DNA of 64,000 nt, from contig QUJQ01000004.1 of assembly GCA_003480725.1 (NCBI GenBank), forward strand, positions 248,001 through 312,000. Direction: 5' to 3'. The notes under the pieces are model-generated. The model did not search any database. It had not been told where the DNA came from and worked only from the letters and a program-made list of their open reading frames with translations. A program made the position numbers and the translations under genes. This document shows, in pieces, positions 45,578-54,456 of this stretch. Every line of letters starts with the position of its first letter. Within the stretch, counting starts at the first letter, position 1. The stretch is from Clostridiaceae bacterium AM27-36LB. GTDB taxonomy: Bacteria > Bacillota > Clostridia > Lachnospirales > Lachnospiraceae.

Positions 45578-46876
45578 CTATCCAATCATTACGGATTCCT
45601 CCGTATAACGTGTCTGCCGTTCCGGTCTGGTCACCCAGATCGTTACCATCGTCATCACACCCAGACGGCCAGTAAACATGATCAGGATCAATACCACTTT
45701 CGCCGCAAATCCAAGTTCCGGTGTGATCCCTGTGGAAAGTCCTGCCGTACTGAAAGCAGACACGACTTCAAACATGATCTGAACAAAATCAAACTGAGGT
45801 GCAAGCGCGCACATCAGAAATGTGCCAATACATACCAGCGCCATGGATGTGATTACCAGCATTCCTGCCCGGAAGACATTTTCTCTGGGAATGCTCCTGT
45901 GAAATGCGCCCGTCCTCCGCTTGGAAAATTCGCTGCGGATCGCCTGCAGCAACACAAAGAAGGTACTGGTCTTCACGCCACCTCCGGTAGAACCTGAAGA
46001 TGCTCCGATAAACATAAGGATCATAATGACAAATAATCCTGCATTGGAAAACTCTCCCAGGGAGCAGGTGGAAAAGCCTGCCGTTCTGGCTGACATACTG
46101 TGAAAAAATGCCTGCATCCAGGTAAGATGGTCTGTCAACTTCAAAAGTAGTGTTCCGCTCAGTAAAAGTCCTCCACTGGTCACCAGAACCACCTTCGAAT
46201 GCAGTGTTAATTTCTTAAAACTGCGGTTTCTGGCTACATCCAGAATCACCGGAAATCCAATACCACCTACGATGACCAGCGCACTGGTCACAATGTTCAA
46301 GAACACATCATCCCCATAGGGTATCAGATTCTGAAGCCCGCCCAAGATATCAAGTCCTGCATTGTTAAAGGATGCCACTGAATGAAATACACTGATCCCC
46401 ACCGCATGCAGAAATGGATAATCTCTCGAAAAAACCAGAAAGCTCAAAAGTGCACCAGCCAGCTCAAATCCAAGCGTCATACAAAACACCGCTTTCACCA
46501 GCTTCACCACACCTTTGTAATTGTCTACATTCAATGCTTCCTTGGCCATAGTACGACTCTTGAAGCTGACCTTTTTACCCGCTGCGATCACAAGACCTAC
46601 GCCCACAGATGATACTCCCAGACCTCCGATCTGGATCAGCAGTCCCATGATTGCCTGCCCAAACGCAGTAAAATGATCCGCCGTATCAATGGTCACAAGC
46701 CCCGTCACACATACCGCACTGGTAGCTGAAAATAATGCATCCACCGGCTTCACCGTAACACCCTGACGCACAGACCAGGGCGTCAGCAACAGGCAGGTTC
46801 CTATCAAGATCACCATAGCAAAGCCCATAGCGATCAATCGCCCTGGAGGCTGTTTTTTTATAAATGTTTTCATCAT
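45578..46876 (-). CDS. TrkH/KtrB-family potassium uptake membrane subunit
   Basis: A 432-residue membrane protein with four M1-P-M2 repeats. Selectivity-filter segments: FSATSAVCVTGLV, FHSVASFNNAGLD, FHSMSARTAGFST and FEVVSAFSTAGLS. The conserved internal loop GASSGSTGGGVKTSTF is present. The ATG at 46876 (or 46873) follows AGAGG; the longer frame from 46996 would add 40 non-conserved residues. Uses the Na+ or H+ gradient to bring in K+. Confidence 0.92.
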   Translation of the reverse strand: MMKTFIKKQPPGRLIAMGFAMVILIGTCLLLTPWSVRQGVTVKPVDALFSATSAVCVTGLVTIDTADHFTAFGQAIMGLLIQIGGLGVSSVGVGLVIAAGKKVSFKSRTMAKEALNVDNYKGVVKLVKAVFCMTLGFELAGALLSFLVFSRDYPFLHAVGISVFHSVASFNNAGLDILGGLQNLIPYGDDVFLNIVTSALVIVGGIGFPVILDVARNRSFKKLTLHSKVVLVTSGGLLLSGTLLLKLTDHLTWMQAFFHSMSARTAGFSTCSLGEFSNAGLFVIMILMFIGASSGSTGGGVKTSTFFVLLQAIRSEFSKRRTGAFHRSIPRENVFRAGMLVITSMALVCIGTFLMCALAPQFDFVQIMFEVVSAFSTAGLSTGITPELGFAAKVVLILIMFTGRLGVMTMVTIWVTRPERQTRYTEESVMIG

Positions 46877-47079
46877 TTTGAATCCTCTTTTCTCTCTGTT
46901 GAAACCATAACATTCCACCATATGTTTGTCAACGAATGAAAATCTGAAGTTTTTATATTCATTTCCAACTCTTCTCAGACATAGTTTCTTCTCCATGGCA
47001 GATACTTTTCATATAGCAAATGCGATAACGCAGAGTCCACACATTTTATACAACGTAAAATCTCAAGGAGGCCACGCCT

Positions 47080-48054
47080 ATGGATCACCGGATAAAACTT
47101 TATATAGAAAAGACCGGCATTCTGCTGGCTGTCTATCTATTGCTGAAATACCTGCTTCCGCTGGTATTTCCTTTTTTTCTTGCCTGGCTGACAGTTTCAT
47201 TACTGGCATCTGCTTCCCGGCATTTTCACAGAAAACTGCTGCCCTTTACTGCTTCCGTCGTCGCCATGTTTTTCTTTTTCACAGCTGCCACACTCAAACT
47301 CACCGGATGGCTTCTGCTGGAGCCATGTAAAGACCTGATTCCGGAGCTTCAGACGCAGTTACAGACATGGATCAATGAATATGCTGATCTGGCAGACTGG
47401 ATTCCTTCCTCTCTGTCTCTTCATCTGTCCACCGCCGTACCGCCTGTGTTATCCTGTGCATTTGGCATCTTTTTATATTTTATGGCTGTGATTCTCTTCG
47501 CCCACGACTGGACGGCCTTTCAACGCCTGCTGACACACCTTCCCTTTGCCGGGCCGCTTGAACACGCAGGTAAACGAATCGCCCAGTCCTTAAAGGGCTG
47601 GGCGCATGCACAGATTCGTATTATGTTTGTCATTGTCCTGGAATGCGCTGTCGGATACTGGCTCTTGCACATTCCCGGTGCAGGGCTGTGGGCGGTGCTT
47701 ACCGGTATGGTGGATGCACTTCCTGTCTTCGGCACTGGTACCATCTTCGTCCCCTGGCTGATCCTTGTCTTCTGTCAGAAAGACTACACCTTTTTTGTAT
47801 GGCTTCTCCTTCTTTACGGAATCACATGGCTGACACGGGAACTGTTGGAACCAAAACTCTTAGGTGATGGTTTGGGACTTTTACCCGTCTGTTTTCTGAT
47901 CTCCGTGATCGTCGGGTTAAAATTATTCGGTGCTGCCGGCCTGTTCACAGGACCCTTTGGCATCCTCTTTGTCAAAGAGCTGTGGACGGAACTGGAAATG
48001 TGGGATTCACTTCAAACTCCATCCGCTTTCCGGTGCGGGGATGAGAAAAGATAA
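47080..48054 (+). CDS. AI-2E family membrane protein (YtvI-like)
   Basis: A 324-residue protein with about seven membrane helices. The N-terminal pair (GILLAVYLLLKYLLPLVFPFFLAWLTVSL), an amphipathic middle, and conserved C-terminal blocks GTGTIFVPWLILVF, LLEPKLLGDGLGLLPVCFLISVIVGLKLFGAAGLFTGPFGILF are typical of the AI-2E transporter superfamily. YtvI is sporulation-linked in Bacillus. It is shorter than most (~350 aa). It starts after AAGGAGG, and its 3' end overlaps the convergent pseudouridine synthase gene by 83 bases. Confidence 0.85.
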   Translation: MDHRIKLYIEKTGILLAVYLLLKYLLPLVFPFFLAWLTVSLLASASRHFHRKLLPFTASVVAMFFFFTAATLKLTGWLLLEPCKDLIPELQTQLQTWINEYADLADWIPSSLSLHLSTAVPPVLSCAFGIFLYFMAVILFAHDWTAFQRLLTHLPFAGPLEHAGKRIAQSLKGWAHAQIRIMFVIVLECAVGYWLLHIPGAGLWAVLTGMVDALPVFGTGTIFVPWLILVFCQKDYTFFVWLLLLYGITWLTRELLEPKLLGDGLGLLPVCFLISVIVGLKLFGAAGLFTGPFGILFVKELWTELEMWDSLQTPSAFRCGDEKR

Positions 48055-48628
48055 CCTTATACGCACACAGACAAAGCGGTCCACCTGCTTTTCCATATTT
48101 GGCATCTCCACAGATAGGCAGACCCGCATGTGACAACTGTACCCGGATCTGATGGTGCCGCCCCGTCAGAAGACGGATCCTCAGAAGTGTCTTCTCTCCA
48201 TCTGATGCGAGCACCTCATAGTGAAGTTCGCTTCGTTTGCTGCCCGGGGTTCCTTCTTTGACCACTTTGGATGTATTGGTTCGACTGTCCTTCAACAAAT
48301 AATCCACAAGTGTATCTTCTCTCTGCTCCGGTTTTCCACAGACCACCGTCTGATACCACTTTTCCATGTGGATATGATCCGTCACCTGACGGCTTAGATC
48401 TGCCGCTGCCTTTTCATTTTTCCCGATCAGAACGATTCCTTCCACAGGCTGATCCAGCCGGTTCACCAGACCAAGATAAGGCTTTTTCTCTCCTCGCTCC
48501 AGCATCTCGTTGCGAAGAAGGCTCATCAGATCCGGTGTGGACACACGGGCACTTTGCACTGCAAGTCCCGCAAACTTACAGACGACCAGGAGATCCTGGT
48601 CGTCGTATATGATCTTATATTTTTTCAT
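47972..48628 (-). CDS. RluA-family RNA pseudouridine synthase
   Basis: A 218-residue synthase without an S4 domain. Motif II is VNRLDQPVEGIVLIGKNEKAA with the catalytic Asp; the usual HRLD is NRLD here, a natural variant. LLTGRHHQIRVQLSHAGLPICGDAKYG is also typical. The target RNA cannot be assigned. The end overlaps the convergent AI-2E gene by 83 bases, an arrangement that makes the two messages complementary. Confidence 0.92.
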   Translation of the reverse strand: MKKYKIIYDDQDLLVVCKFAGLAVQSARVSTPDLMSLLRNEMLERGEKKPYLGLVNRLDQPVEGIVLIGKNEKAAADLSRQVTDHIHMEKWYQTVVCGKPEQREDTLVDYLLKDSRTNTSKVVKEGTPGSKRSELHYEVLASDGEKTLLRIRLLTGRHHQIRVQLSHAGLPICGDAKYGKAGGPLCLCAYKVIFSHPRTGKRMEFEVNPTFPVPSTAL

Positions 48629-48630
48629 TC

Positions 48631-49977
48631 TTACAGTCTCTTCAGAAGTTCTTCTCTCTGAGCCTCATAACCTGGTTTTCCAAGCAGAGCAAACATATTT
48701 TTCTTGTAGCTCTCAACACCCGGCTGGTTGAACGGATTCACACCCAGCATGTATCCGCTGACACCGCATGCGAACTCGAAGAAATAGAACAGCTGTCCAA
48801 GGGAGAACTCGTCCTGTGCCGGAATCTTCACCAGAAGGTTCGGTACGTTTCCGTCTGTATGAGCCAGAATAGTACCGTTCATAGCACTCTTATTTACAAA
48901 ATCAACGTTCTTTCCTGCCAGATAGTTCAGTCCGTCAAGATCAACAGCTTCCTCGCCCATCACGATCTCATCCTCACAGGTCTCTACTTCCAGAACGGTC
49001 TCATACATGATTCTGGAACCATCCTGAATGAACTGACCCATAGAATGAAGGTCTGCTGTCAGATCTACTGATGCCGGGAAAATACCCTTCTGATCTTTAC
49101 CTTCAGACTCGCCGTAGAGCTGTTTCCACCACTCAGATACATAATGAAGACTCGGCTCATAGTTTGCCAGAACTTCCACTGCTTTGCCCTTCTGATGAAG
49201 AATGTTGCGGATCACTGCATATTTCACAGCGTCATTCTCCTCAAACGGAGTATTCAGTGCCAGCTCACGGCCACTTGCTGCACCTTCCATCAACTTGGTA
49301 ATATCAGCACCGCTGACTGCAATCGGCAGAAGACCTACTGCGGTCAGAACGGAGAAACGTCCTCCTACATCATCCGGCACTACGAAGGTCTCATAGCCTT
49401 CCTCGTCAGCTACGTGTTTCAGAGCTCCTCTTGCTTTATCAGTGGTTGCATAGATTCTCTTTGCAGCCTCAGCTTTGCCGTATTTCTTCTCCAGCATTTC
49501 CTTAAATACGCGGAATGCGATTGCCGGCTCTGTTGTAGTTCCGGATTTGGAGATCATATTGATGGAAAAATCACGATCACCGATCACATCCATCAGATCT
49601 TTGATATAGCGGGTGGAAAGGCTGTTTCCTACAAAATAGATCTCCGGAGTCTTACGAACTTCTTTGGATACACTGTTGTAGAAGCTGTGTCTTAAAAATT
49701 CGATAGCTGCGCGTGCTCCCAGATAAGATCCGCCGATACCGATCACCAGAAGCACCTCAGAATCACTCTGGATCTTAGCTGCTGCTTTCTGGATTCTTGC
49801 AAACTCTTCCTTATCATAATCTACCGGAAGATCGATCCAGCCAAGGAAATCATTTCCTGCTCCGGTCTTTTCAACCAGTACTTTTTTTGCTGCCTCTGCC
49901 AGAACTTTGCTGTTCTCGACTTCTTCTTTGCTGATGAACTGTGCGGTTCTGGAATAGTCAAATGTTACTTTTGCCAT
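48631..49977 (-). CDS. pgi: Glucose-6-phosphate isomerase
   Basis: A 448-residue PGI of the Gram-positive type. Motifs: [61 protein letters not shown], and [19 protein letters not shown] 49977 follows GAGGAG. It interconverts glucose-6-P and fructose-6-P and thus links the PTS and alpha-glucan products to glycolysis. Confidence 0.96.
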   Translation of the reverse strand: MAKVTFDYSRTAQFISKEEVENSKVLAEAAKKVLVEKTGAGNDFLGWIDLPVDYDKEEFARIQKAAAKIQSDSEVLLVIGIGGSYLGARAAIEFLRHSFYNSVSKEVRKTPEIYFVGNSLSTRYIKDLMDVIGDRDFSINMISKSGTTTEPAIAFRVFKEMLEKKYGKAEAAKRIYATTDKARGALKHVADEEGYETFVVPDDVGGRFSVLTAVGLLPIAVSGADITKLMEGAASGRELALNTPFEENDAVKYAVIRNILHQKGKAVEVLANYEPSLHYVSEWWKQLYGESEGKDQKGIFPASVDLTADLHSMGQFIQDGSRIMYETVLEVETCEDEIVMGEEAVDLDGLNYLAGKNVDFVNKSAMNGTILAHTDGNVPNLLVKIPAQDEFSLGQLFYFFEFACGVSGYMLGVNPFNQPGVESYKKNMFALLGKPGYEAQREELLKRL

Positions 49978-50087
49978 GTTATTTCTCCTCTTCAACAATA
50001 CTATATTTTTGCTACATCCTATTGCTGTCAACACATGTCTATATTATCATTCTCTAAGTTTGAAAACAAGTAGTTCGGTACATATTT

Positions 50088-50229
50088 CGTTACTGTTCAC
50101 TCGTACCTCGTTCCAGTAACGATTCGCAGGCTCATTTAAAGTTTTGCTTCGCAAAAGGAGCCTGCTCACTCCTGAATCATGTTTTTACGCAGCCTGACAG
50201 CAAGTGTCTGGCTGCTGTGTGAACAGTAA
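50088..50229. repeat. Nested inverted-repeat element (MITE-like)
   Basis: An 11-bp perfect inverted repeat (TTACTGTTCAC, 50090-50100; GTGAACAGTAA, 50219-50229) encloses two further hairpins: GCAGGCTC/GAGCCTGC (50126-50164, with TTTTGC/GCAAAA nested inside) and CAGCC-TGACA/TGTC-GGCTG (50190-50215). CGTTACTG/CAGTAACG (50088-50121) offers an alternative hairpin. No frame is convincing. It resembles a small non-autonomous repeat. Confidence 0.65.
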
Positions 50230-50240
50230 ATAAATCCCTG

Positions 50241-50269
50241 TTGACGAACATATGTTCTTATTCTATAAT
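50241..50269 (+). promoter_or_regulatory. Promoter with LexA/DinR-type operator
   Basis: TTGACG (50241-50246) and TATAAT (50264-50269), 17 apart. The perfect palindrome GAACATATGTTC (50246-50257), in context CGAACATATGTTCT, fits the Firmicutes LexA (DinR) box CGAAC-N4-GTTC and lies between the promoter boxes, where repressor would block initiation. Confidence 0.8.
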
Positions 50270-50275
50270 ATTAAA

Positions 50276-50362
50276 AAAGCTTTTGACTCTAAAGCTATGA
50301 TTAACCGGCCACGCGCACCCTGAAAAAATGGGGGTGCTGTTCCCAGCACCCCCATTTTTTTT
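50276..50362 (+). ncRNA. Candidate SOS-regulated small RNA
   Basis: The promoter at 50241-50269 reads into about 50 bases with no supported frame (the only ATG opens eight codons, MINRPRAP, without a binding site) and stops at a strong terminator. A small stem AGCTTT/AAAGCT lies near its 5' end. The RNA would be ~87 nt. The LexA box implies induction by DNA damage. The target and existence of the RNA are inferred. Confidence 0.55.
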
Positions 50363-50363
50363 C
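50323..50363. terminator. Strong bidirectional terminator
   Basis: ATGGGGGTGCTG pairs with CAGCACCCCCAT, followed by eight T on the plus strand and AT-rich T tract on the minus strand. It ends the candidate small RNA (+) and the operon that finishes at 50428 (-). Confidence 0.92.
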
Positions 50364-50427
50364 TGTATTTTTTCAACCGTTCTGTCGTCTATAATTGAAA
50401 CTTGATGATCATTTTGGTCTCTGTTTT

Positions 50428-51483
50428 CTATTCATTTAAAAGGACACTAACCCGATATTTTCCCGGCACAGAAGCTGCGGCAAAGGCATCCTGTATTCTG
50501 TCCAGAGGAAACTTTTCAGGCTCCACCAGCTTGGACATATCCACCGCTCCTGTATTCAGAAGGCGGGCAGCCTCAAAAAAGTCTTTCATATCTGCTCCAA
50601 AGGTTCCGATAAGCTCTATTCGGCGATAATGAAGCTCATTGGAATCCGTTTCAATCCGCGGCGCCGGATAGCCTGCTGCAAAAAGCAATACTCTTCCGTC
50701 CACTTTCTTCAACATCTGAACCGCCTGCGTATTGGCACCTGTATTTCCCACTGCCACAATGACCGCATCTACTCCCTTACCGTCTGTAAGCTTTTTCACC
50801 TGTTCCACCGGATCTCCAGCGGATACATCCACAACCTCAAAGCCCATGGCCCGCGCTGTCTGAATCTTCTTTTCCATAAGCTCTGTTACAATTACTCTAC
50901 AGTTTCTTGCCTTGGCAGCCTGTGCATTTACAAGACCCATCGTTCCCGCTCCAATGACTACCACTGTTTCAAACGGCTGCAGTCTCAGCTTATCGACGCC
51001 CTTGCATACAGTTGCCAGAGGCTCCAGAAAAGCTGCCTCGCTGGGATCCAGATCCGGGTTCATTTTTACCAGCGTTCTTGCCTGACGCACGTTGTAATTT
51101 GCGAAACCAAATTTTCCCCTGTATCCGTCTTCTGAAAGATTCTTATAATCCGCTCCGGTACACATGCTTTCCTGTCCTCTCCGGCAGGCTTCGCATTTTC
51201 CGCAGGAATCATAGGCAACTGCCACATGATCTCCGGGCTTCAGATCCTTTACATCTTCTCCTATGGCCATGACAATTCCGGACTCCTCATGACCTCCGGC
51301 CATAGGATAACCCTGATGCTCCCGCAGACCCAGCCACTGTCCATAATCTGTGGTACAAATATTGCATGCCAGCTGTTTTACCAGTACATCATCCGGACCC
51401 ATTTCCGGAAGATTTCTTTCACGTACCTCTGCATGACCCTTTTCTGTTAAAACAGAAAATTTCATTTTTTTAATTTCTTCCAT
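50428..51483 (-). CDS. Zinc-dependent medium-chain alcohol/polyol dehydrogenase
   Basis: A 351-residue MDR dehydrogenase. Catalytic-zinc region CNICTTDYGQW and GGHEESGIVMAIGEDV. A structural-zinc lobe of four Cys (CGKCEACRRGQESMC) is present. The nucleotide motif VVIGAGTMGLVNAQAAKARNC suggests NAD(H). It is the last gene of the sigma-54 PTS operon. Relatives oxidise sorbitol, galactitol-1-P or threonine; ATG 51483 follows GGGAGG. Substrate inferred only as a polyol or polyol phosphate. Confidence 0.88.
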   Translation of the reverse strand: MEEIKKMKFSVLTEKGHAEVRERNLPEMGPDDVLVKQLACNICTTDYGQWLGLREHQGYPMAGGHEESGIVMAIGEDVKDLKPGDHVAVAYDSCGKCEACRRGQESMCTGADYKNLSEDGYRGKFGFANYNVRQARTLVKMNPDLDPSEAAFLEPLATVCKGVDKLRLQPFETVVVIGAGTMGLVNAQAAKARNCRVIVTELMEKKIQTARAMGFEVVDVSAGDPVEQVKKLTDGKGVDAVIVAVGNTGANTQAVQMLKKVDGRVLLFAAGYPAPRIETDSNELHYRRIELIGTFGADMKDFFEAARLLNTGAVDMSKLVEPEKFPLDRIQDAFAAASVPGKYRVSVLLNE

Positions 51484-51496
51484 AACAATTCCTCCC

Positions 51497-52663
51497 TTAC
51501 TCCAGACATGCTCTGTAAATAGCCAGAACATCTTCCTTATAAAGCTGCTTGAAGCCTCCTACCGGACCGTTCTTACAACATTTTTCTGCCATTTCTTCCA
51601 GACGGCTTCCATCAATTCCTGCTTCCTTTAACGTAACCGGAACATGAACAGAACGGAAAAATTCCTTCGTTTTTTCAATGCCGTATAATGCCAGCTCCTC
51701 TTTTTCAAGAGCAGGATCTGCATCCCAGACACGCACTGCATATTGAGCAAAGCGATCTACATTTTCTTTATATACATAGGTCATCCACTGCGGAATAATA
51801 ATGGAGAGGGTTGCTCCATGTGCTGTATTGTAAATACCGCTGATTTCATGACCCATCATATGGCTTCCCCAGTCCTCGATTCTTCCTGTACCTAACAGTC
51901 CATTCTGTGCCCAGGGAGCTGCAAGCATGATTTCTGCGCGGGCTGCATAATTTTTTCCATTCTCCATTACCTTCGGCAGATTCTCAATGACTGTTTTCAT
52001 GGTAGCTTCACACAGTCTGTCTGTATAATCTACATCCGGCTCCTGTGTAAAATAACGCTCTACCACATGTGAAAAAATGTCCACGCCGCCTACAGCTGTC
52101 TGATAGGGCGGAAGTGTATAAGTAAGCTCCGGATTCAGGATTGCAAAGGACGGACGCAAAATAATATCTGCAATATGCCGCTTAATCTGACCGTCGTCAT
52201 TTGTCATAACGGAGGTATCACTGGCTTCACTGCCTGTAGCCGGAATTGTTGAGATAACGCCCAGCGGAAGCATCTGTGTGATCGGTGTTTTATGTTCAAA
52301 GAAATCCCAGACATCTCCGTCATATAAAGCTCCCAGACCAATTGCCTTAGCGGAATCCATAACACTTCCGCCTCCTACTGCCAGGATACAGTCAATGCCC
52401 TCCTTCTTACAGATCTCCACGCCCTTTCTTACCAGGCCAACCTCCGGATTCGGCTTTACACCTGTTAATTCAATCACTTCCAGGCCTGCTTCCTTCAGAG
52501 AATCCATAATCACATCATAAAGACCGCACTCTTTAATGTATCCCTCTCCGTAATGATGAAAAAGGACCTTATTTCCCAGTCTCTTCATATTTTCACCAAC
52601 GGTTTTTTCTGTCCCTTTTCCAAAAATCAGTCTCGTTTTACAATCAAAAATAAAATTCTGCAT
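51497..52663 (-). CDS. Iron-containing alcohol dehydrogenase
   Basis: A 388-residue type III Fe-ADH of the butanol-dehydrogenase-like (BdhA/YqhD) group. NAD(P) region: VGGGSVMDSAKAIGLGALYDG. Iron ligands lie in the HVVERYFT and HMMGHEISGIYNTAHGATLSII regions. It probably reduces an aldehyde made from the imported sugar or recycles NAD(P)H. It lies between the aldolase and Zn-dehydrogenase genes with 13-32 base gaps. Confidence 0.92.
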   Translation of the reverse strand: MQNFIFDCKTRLIFGKGTEKTVGENMKRLGNKVLFHHYGEGYIKECGLYDVIMDSLKEAGLEVIELTGVKPNPEVGLVRKGVEICKKEGIDCILAVGGGSVMDSAKAIGLGALYDGDVWDFFEHKTPITQMLPLGVISTIPATGSEASDTSVMTNDDGQIKRHIADIILRPSFAILNPELTYTLPPYQTAVGGVDIFSHVVERYFTQEPDVDYTDRLCEATMKTVIENLPKVMENGKNYAARAEIMLAAPWAQNGLLGTGRIEDWGSHMMGHEISGIYNTAHGATLSIIIPQWMTYVYKENVDRFAQYAVRVWDADPALEKEELALYGIEKTKEFFRSVHVPVTLKEAGIDGSRLEEMAEKCCKNGPVGGFKQLYKEDVLAIYRACLE

Positions 52664-52695
52664 ATTTCTTCTTTCTTCCTTTCACTGTTTTTTCA

Positions 52696-53574
52696 TCAAA
52701 CACGGTTTGCTCCGCCAAATAACTGTACATAATGGGCCAGAGTAGCCTTCCATCCGGCTGTTCCTTCTACAATTGCGTCATAGAGATTTGCATTCTTATT
52801 TCCAAATTCTCCTAAGGCCGCATCTTTTTGAATGCTGTCAAAATCTACGCCCAGGTATTTTCGTAACGTATCAATGCCTCCTGCGCTTAAATCTGTAAAG
52901 AGATTAACTTTCTGAATGCCCGTCTCTACCGCCCGTTTTAAATTGTCATCACCGGTGCCTGATCCACCGTGCAGAACCAGCGGAATTTCAATACTTCTAT
53001 GTAAATCCGCAAGCAAGTCAAACTCCAGATGAGGTGTTCCTTTGTATACTCCATGAGAAGTTCCTACTGCAACAGCCAGGCAGTCAATCCCGGTCTCAGC
53101 GATATAGCTTAAAGCCTCTTCCTTTTTTGTCAGACCGGAGTCTCTCGTCTCTTCATACTCAAAGCCAAAGCCCACATGTCCCAGCTCTGCCTCTACAGAT
53201 ACTCCCACCGCATGAGCAATTTTTACAACCTCCTTGACCTCTCTCACATTTTCCTCATAAGGAAGCGTGGACCGATCAATCATAACGGAACTGAATCCAT
53301 TGCGAATAGCCAGCATAACCTCTTCAAAGGGTCCACCATGATCCAGATTAAGTGCTGCCACTACATTAGGATATTTTTTTTCATAAAAACGGGCAATATA
53401 TCCAATTTCTTCAATCCCGTGACAGCCTGCTCCATCCAGAATAATGGGTGCTTTTAATTCATCCGCAACCTGAAATGCCGCTTCAATAGTTTTGTCGTTA
53501 AATACATTGGGCGCTGCTACGCCATATCCTTCTTTTTTTGCTCTGCGTAAAAGTTCTCCCATAGGAATAATCAT
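52696..53574 (-). CDS. Class II fructose/tagatose-bisphosphate-type aldolase
   Basis: A 292-residue Zn aldolase. Motifs: NLDHGGPFEEVMLAIRNGFSSVMIDRS (first zinc His and catalytic Asp), EAELGHVGFGFE, AVAVGTSHGVYKG (zinc His), LVLHGGSGTGDDNLKRAVETGIQKVN (zinc His and phosphate site). It is KbaY/GatY-sized. It cleaves a ketose-1,6- or 1,7-bisphosphate or ketose-1-phosphate to dihydroxyacetone-P and an aldehyde. Class II aldolases can also serve sedoheptulose-1,7-bisphosphate, which would connect it to the split transketolase of this regulon. Confidence 0.9.
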   Translation of the reverse strand: MIIPMGELLRRAKKEGYGVAAPNVFNDKTIEAAFQVADELKAPIILDGAGCHGIEEIGYIARFYEKKYPNVVAALNLDHGGPFEEVMLAIRNGFSSVMIDRSTLPYEENVREVKEVVKIAHAVGVSVEAELGHVGFGFEYEETRDSGLTKKEEALSYIAETGIDCLAVAVGTSHGVYKGTPHLEFDLLADLHRSIEIPLVLHGGSGTGDDNLKRAVETGIQKVNLFTDLSAGGIDTLRKYLGVDFDSIQKDAALGEFGNKNANLYDAIVEGTAGWKATLAHYVQLFGGANRV

Positions 53575-53604
53575 TTTTCTACAACCTCCTCTATACCAAT
53601 TCTG

Positions 53605-54438
53605 TTAAAACAGTCCTATTAAAGATCCTACCATACTGAGTCCCAACAGGAAAAATACCACTCTTCCAAATTTCCATCCTTTTTTGCGGAAGAAAGTGTA
53701 AATACCAAGCACTAATGTCAGCGGCAGAAGACCAGGAAGAATACTGTCCAGAATCGCCTGAACAGACGTCTCCGTTCCTCCCATCGTAAACGCAATGGGA
53801 ATCTCTAGCGCCACATTGCTTGCGGAAAGCGCTCCCACCATGAACAGACCGAGAATGGAGGATCCCATAATAAGTTGCTTAATCCATCCGCCCTCCAGCA
53901 GCTTGGAAATAGCCTCACGACCTAGACGATAGCCCAGCTTAGAAAGATACCATCCTTCAAGAAATGGTACTAACGCAAACAGGAAGCAGATAAAAAATCC
54001 TGCAATTCCACCCTGAGTACTGAAGGAAGCTGCAATAGAGAAGAATAACGGCTTCCAGGTTCCCCAGTCAATCGTGTCTCCGATGCCTGCCATAGGTCCC
54101 ATCAGACCTGTTTTTACATTAATAATCGTTTCATCTGAAATATCCTTTCCGATTGCCTTTTCTTCCTCCAAAGCCATAGCAACACCCAAAAGTGAAGATC
54201 CCCAGATACCCTGACTGTTAAAAAAATTCAAATGTCTCTGAAGGGCTGCCACATAGTCCTCTTTCTTCGGATACAGTTTTTTCAGAACACTGCTAATCGC
54301 ATAGCAAAAAGAAACTGTTTGCATACGTTCATAAGAATTTGAAATTTCGCAACAATTGTACCAGCGCATATACGCCTTTTTAATATCCTTTTCTGTCAGA
54401 ACAGATTCTCTTACTTCATTCTGCAACATTTCTGCCAT
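53605..54438 (-). CDS. PTS mannose/fructose/sorbose-family EIID
   Basis: A 277-residue membrane component typical of EIID-Man: KAYMRWYNCCEISNSYERMQTVSFCYAI, YPKKEDYVAALQRHLNFFNSQGIWGSSLLGVAMALEEEKA, and GLMGPMAGIGDTIDWGTWKPLFFSIA, with a C-terminal hydrophobic region. It forms the sugar channel with EIIC. It lies 30 bases before the aldolase. Confidence 0.94.
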   Translation of the reverse strand: MAEMLQNEVRESVLTEKDIKKAYMRWYNCCEISNSYERMQTVSFCYAISSVLKKLYPKKEDYVAALQRHLNFFNSQGIWGSSLLGVAMALEEEKAIGKDISDETIINVKTGLMGPMAGIGDTIDWGTWKPLFFSIAASFSTQGGIAGFFICFLFALVPFLEGWYLSKLGYRLGREAISKLLEGGWIKQLIMGSSILGLFMVGALSASNVALEIPIAFTMGGTETSVQAILDSILPGLLPLTLVLGIYTFFRKKGWKFGRVVFFLLGLSMVGSLIGLF

Positions 54439-54456
54439 TCCTCTCTCCTCCTTTTA

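Noticed and set aside
47080..48054. Autoinducer-2 exporter and quorum-sensing locus
   Set aside because: The AI-2E name is historical; no lsr or luxS genes are near, and YtvI-like membrane proteins are more likely.
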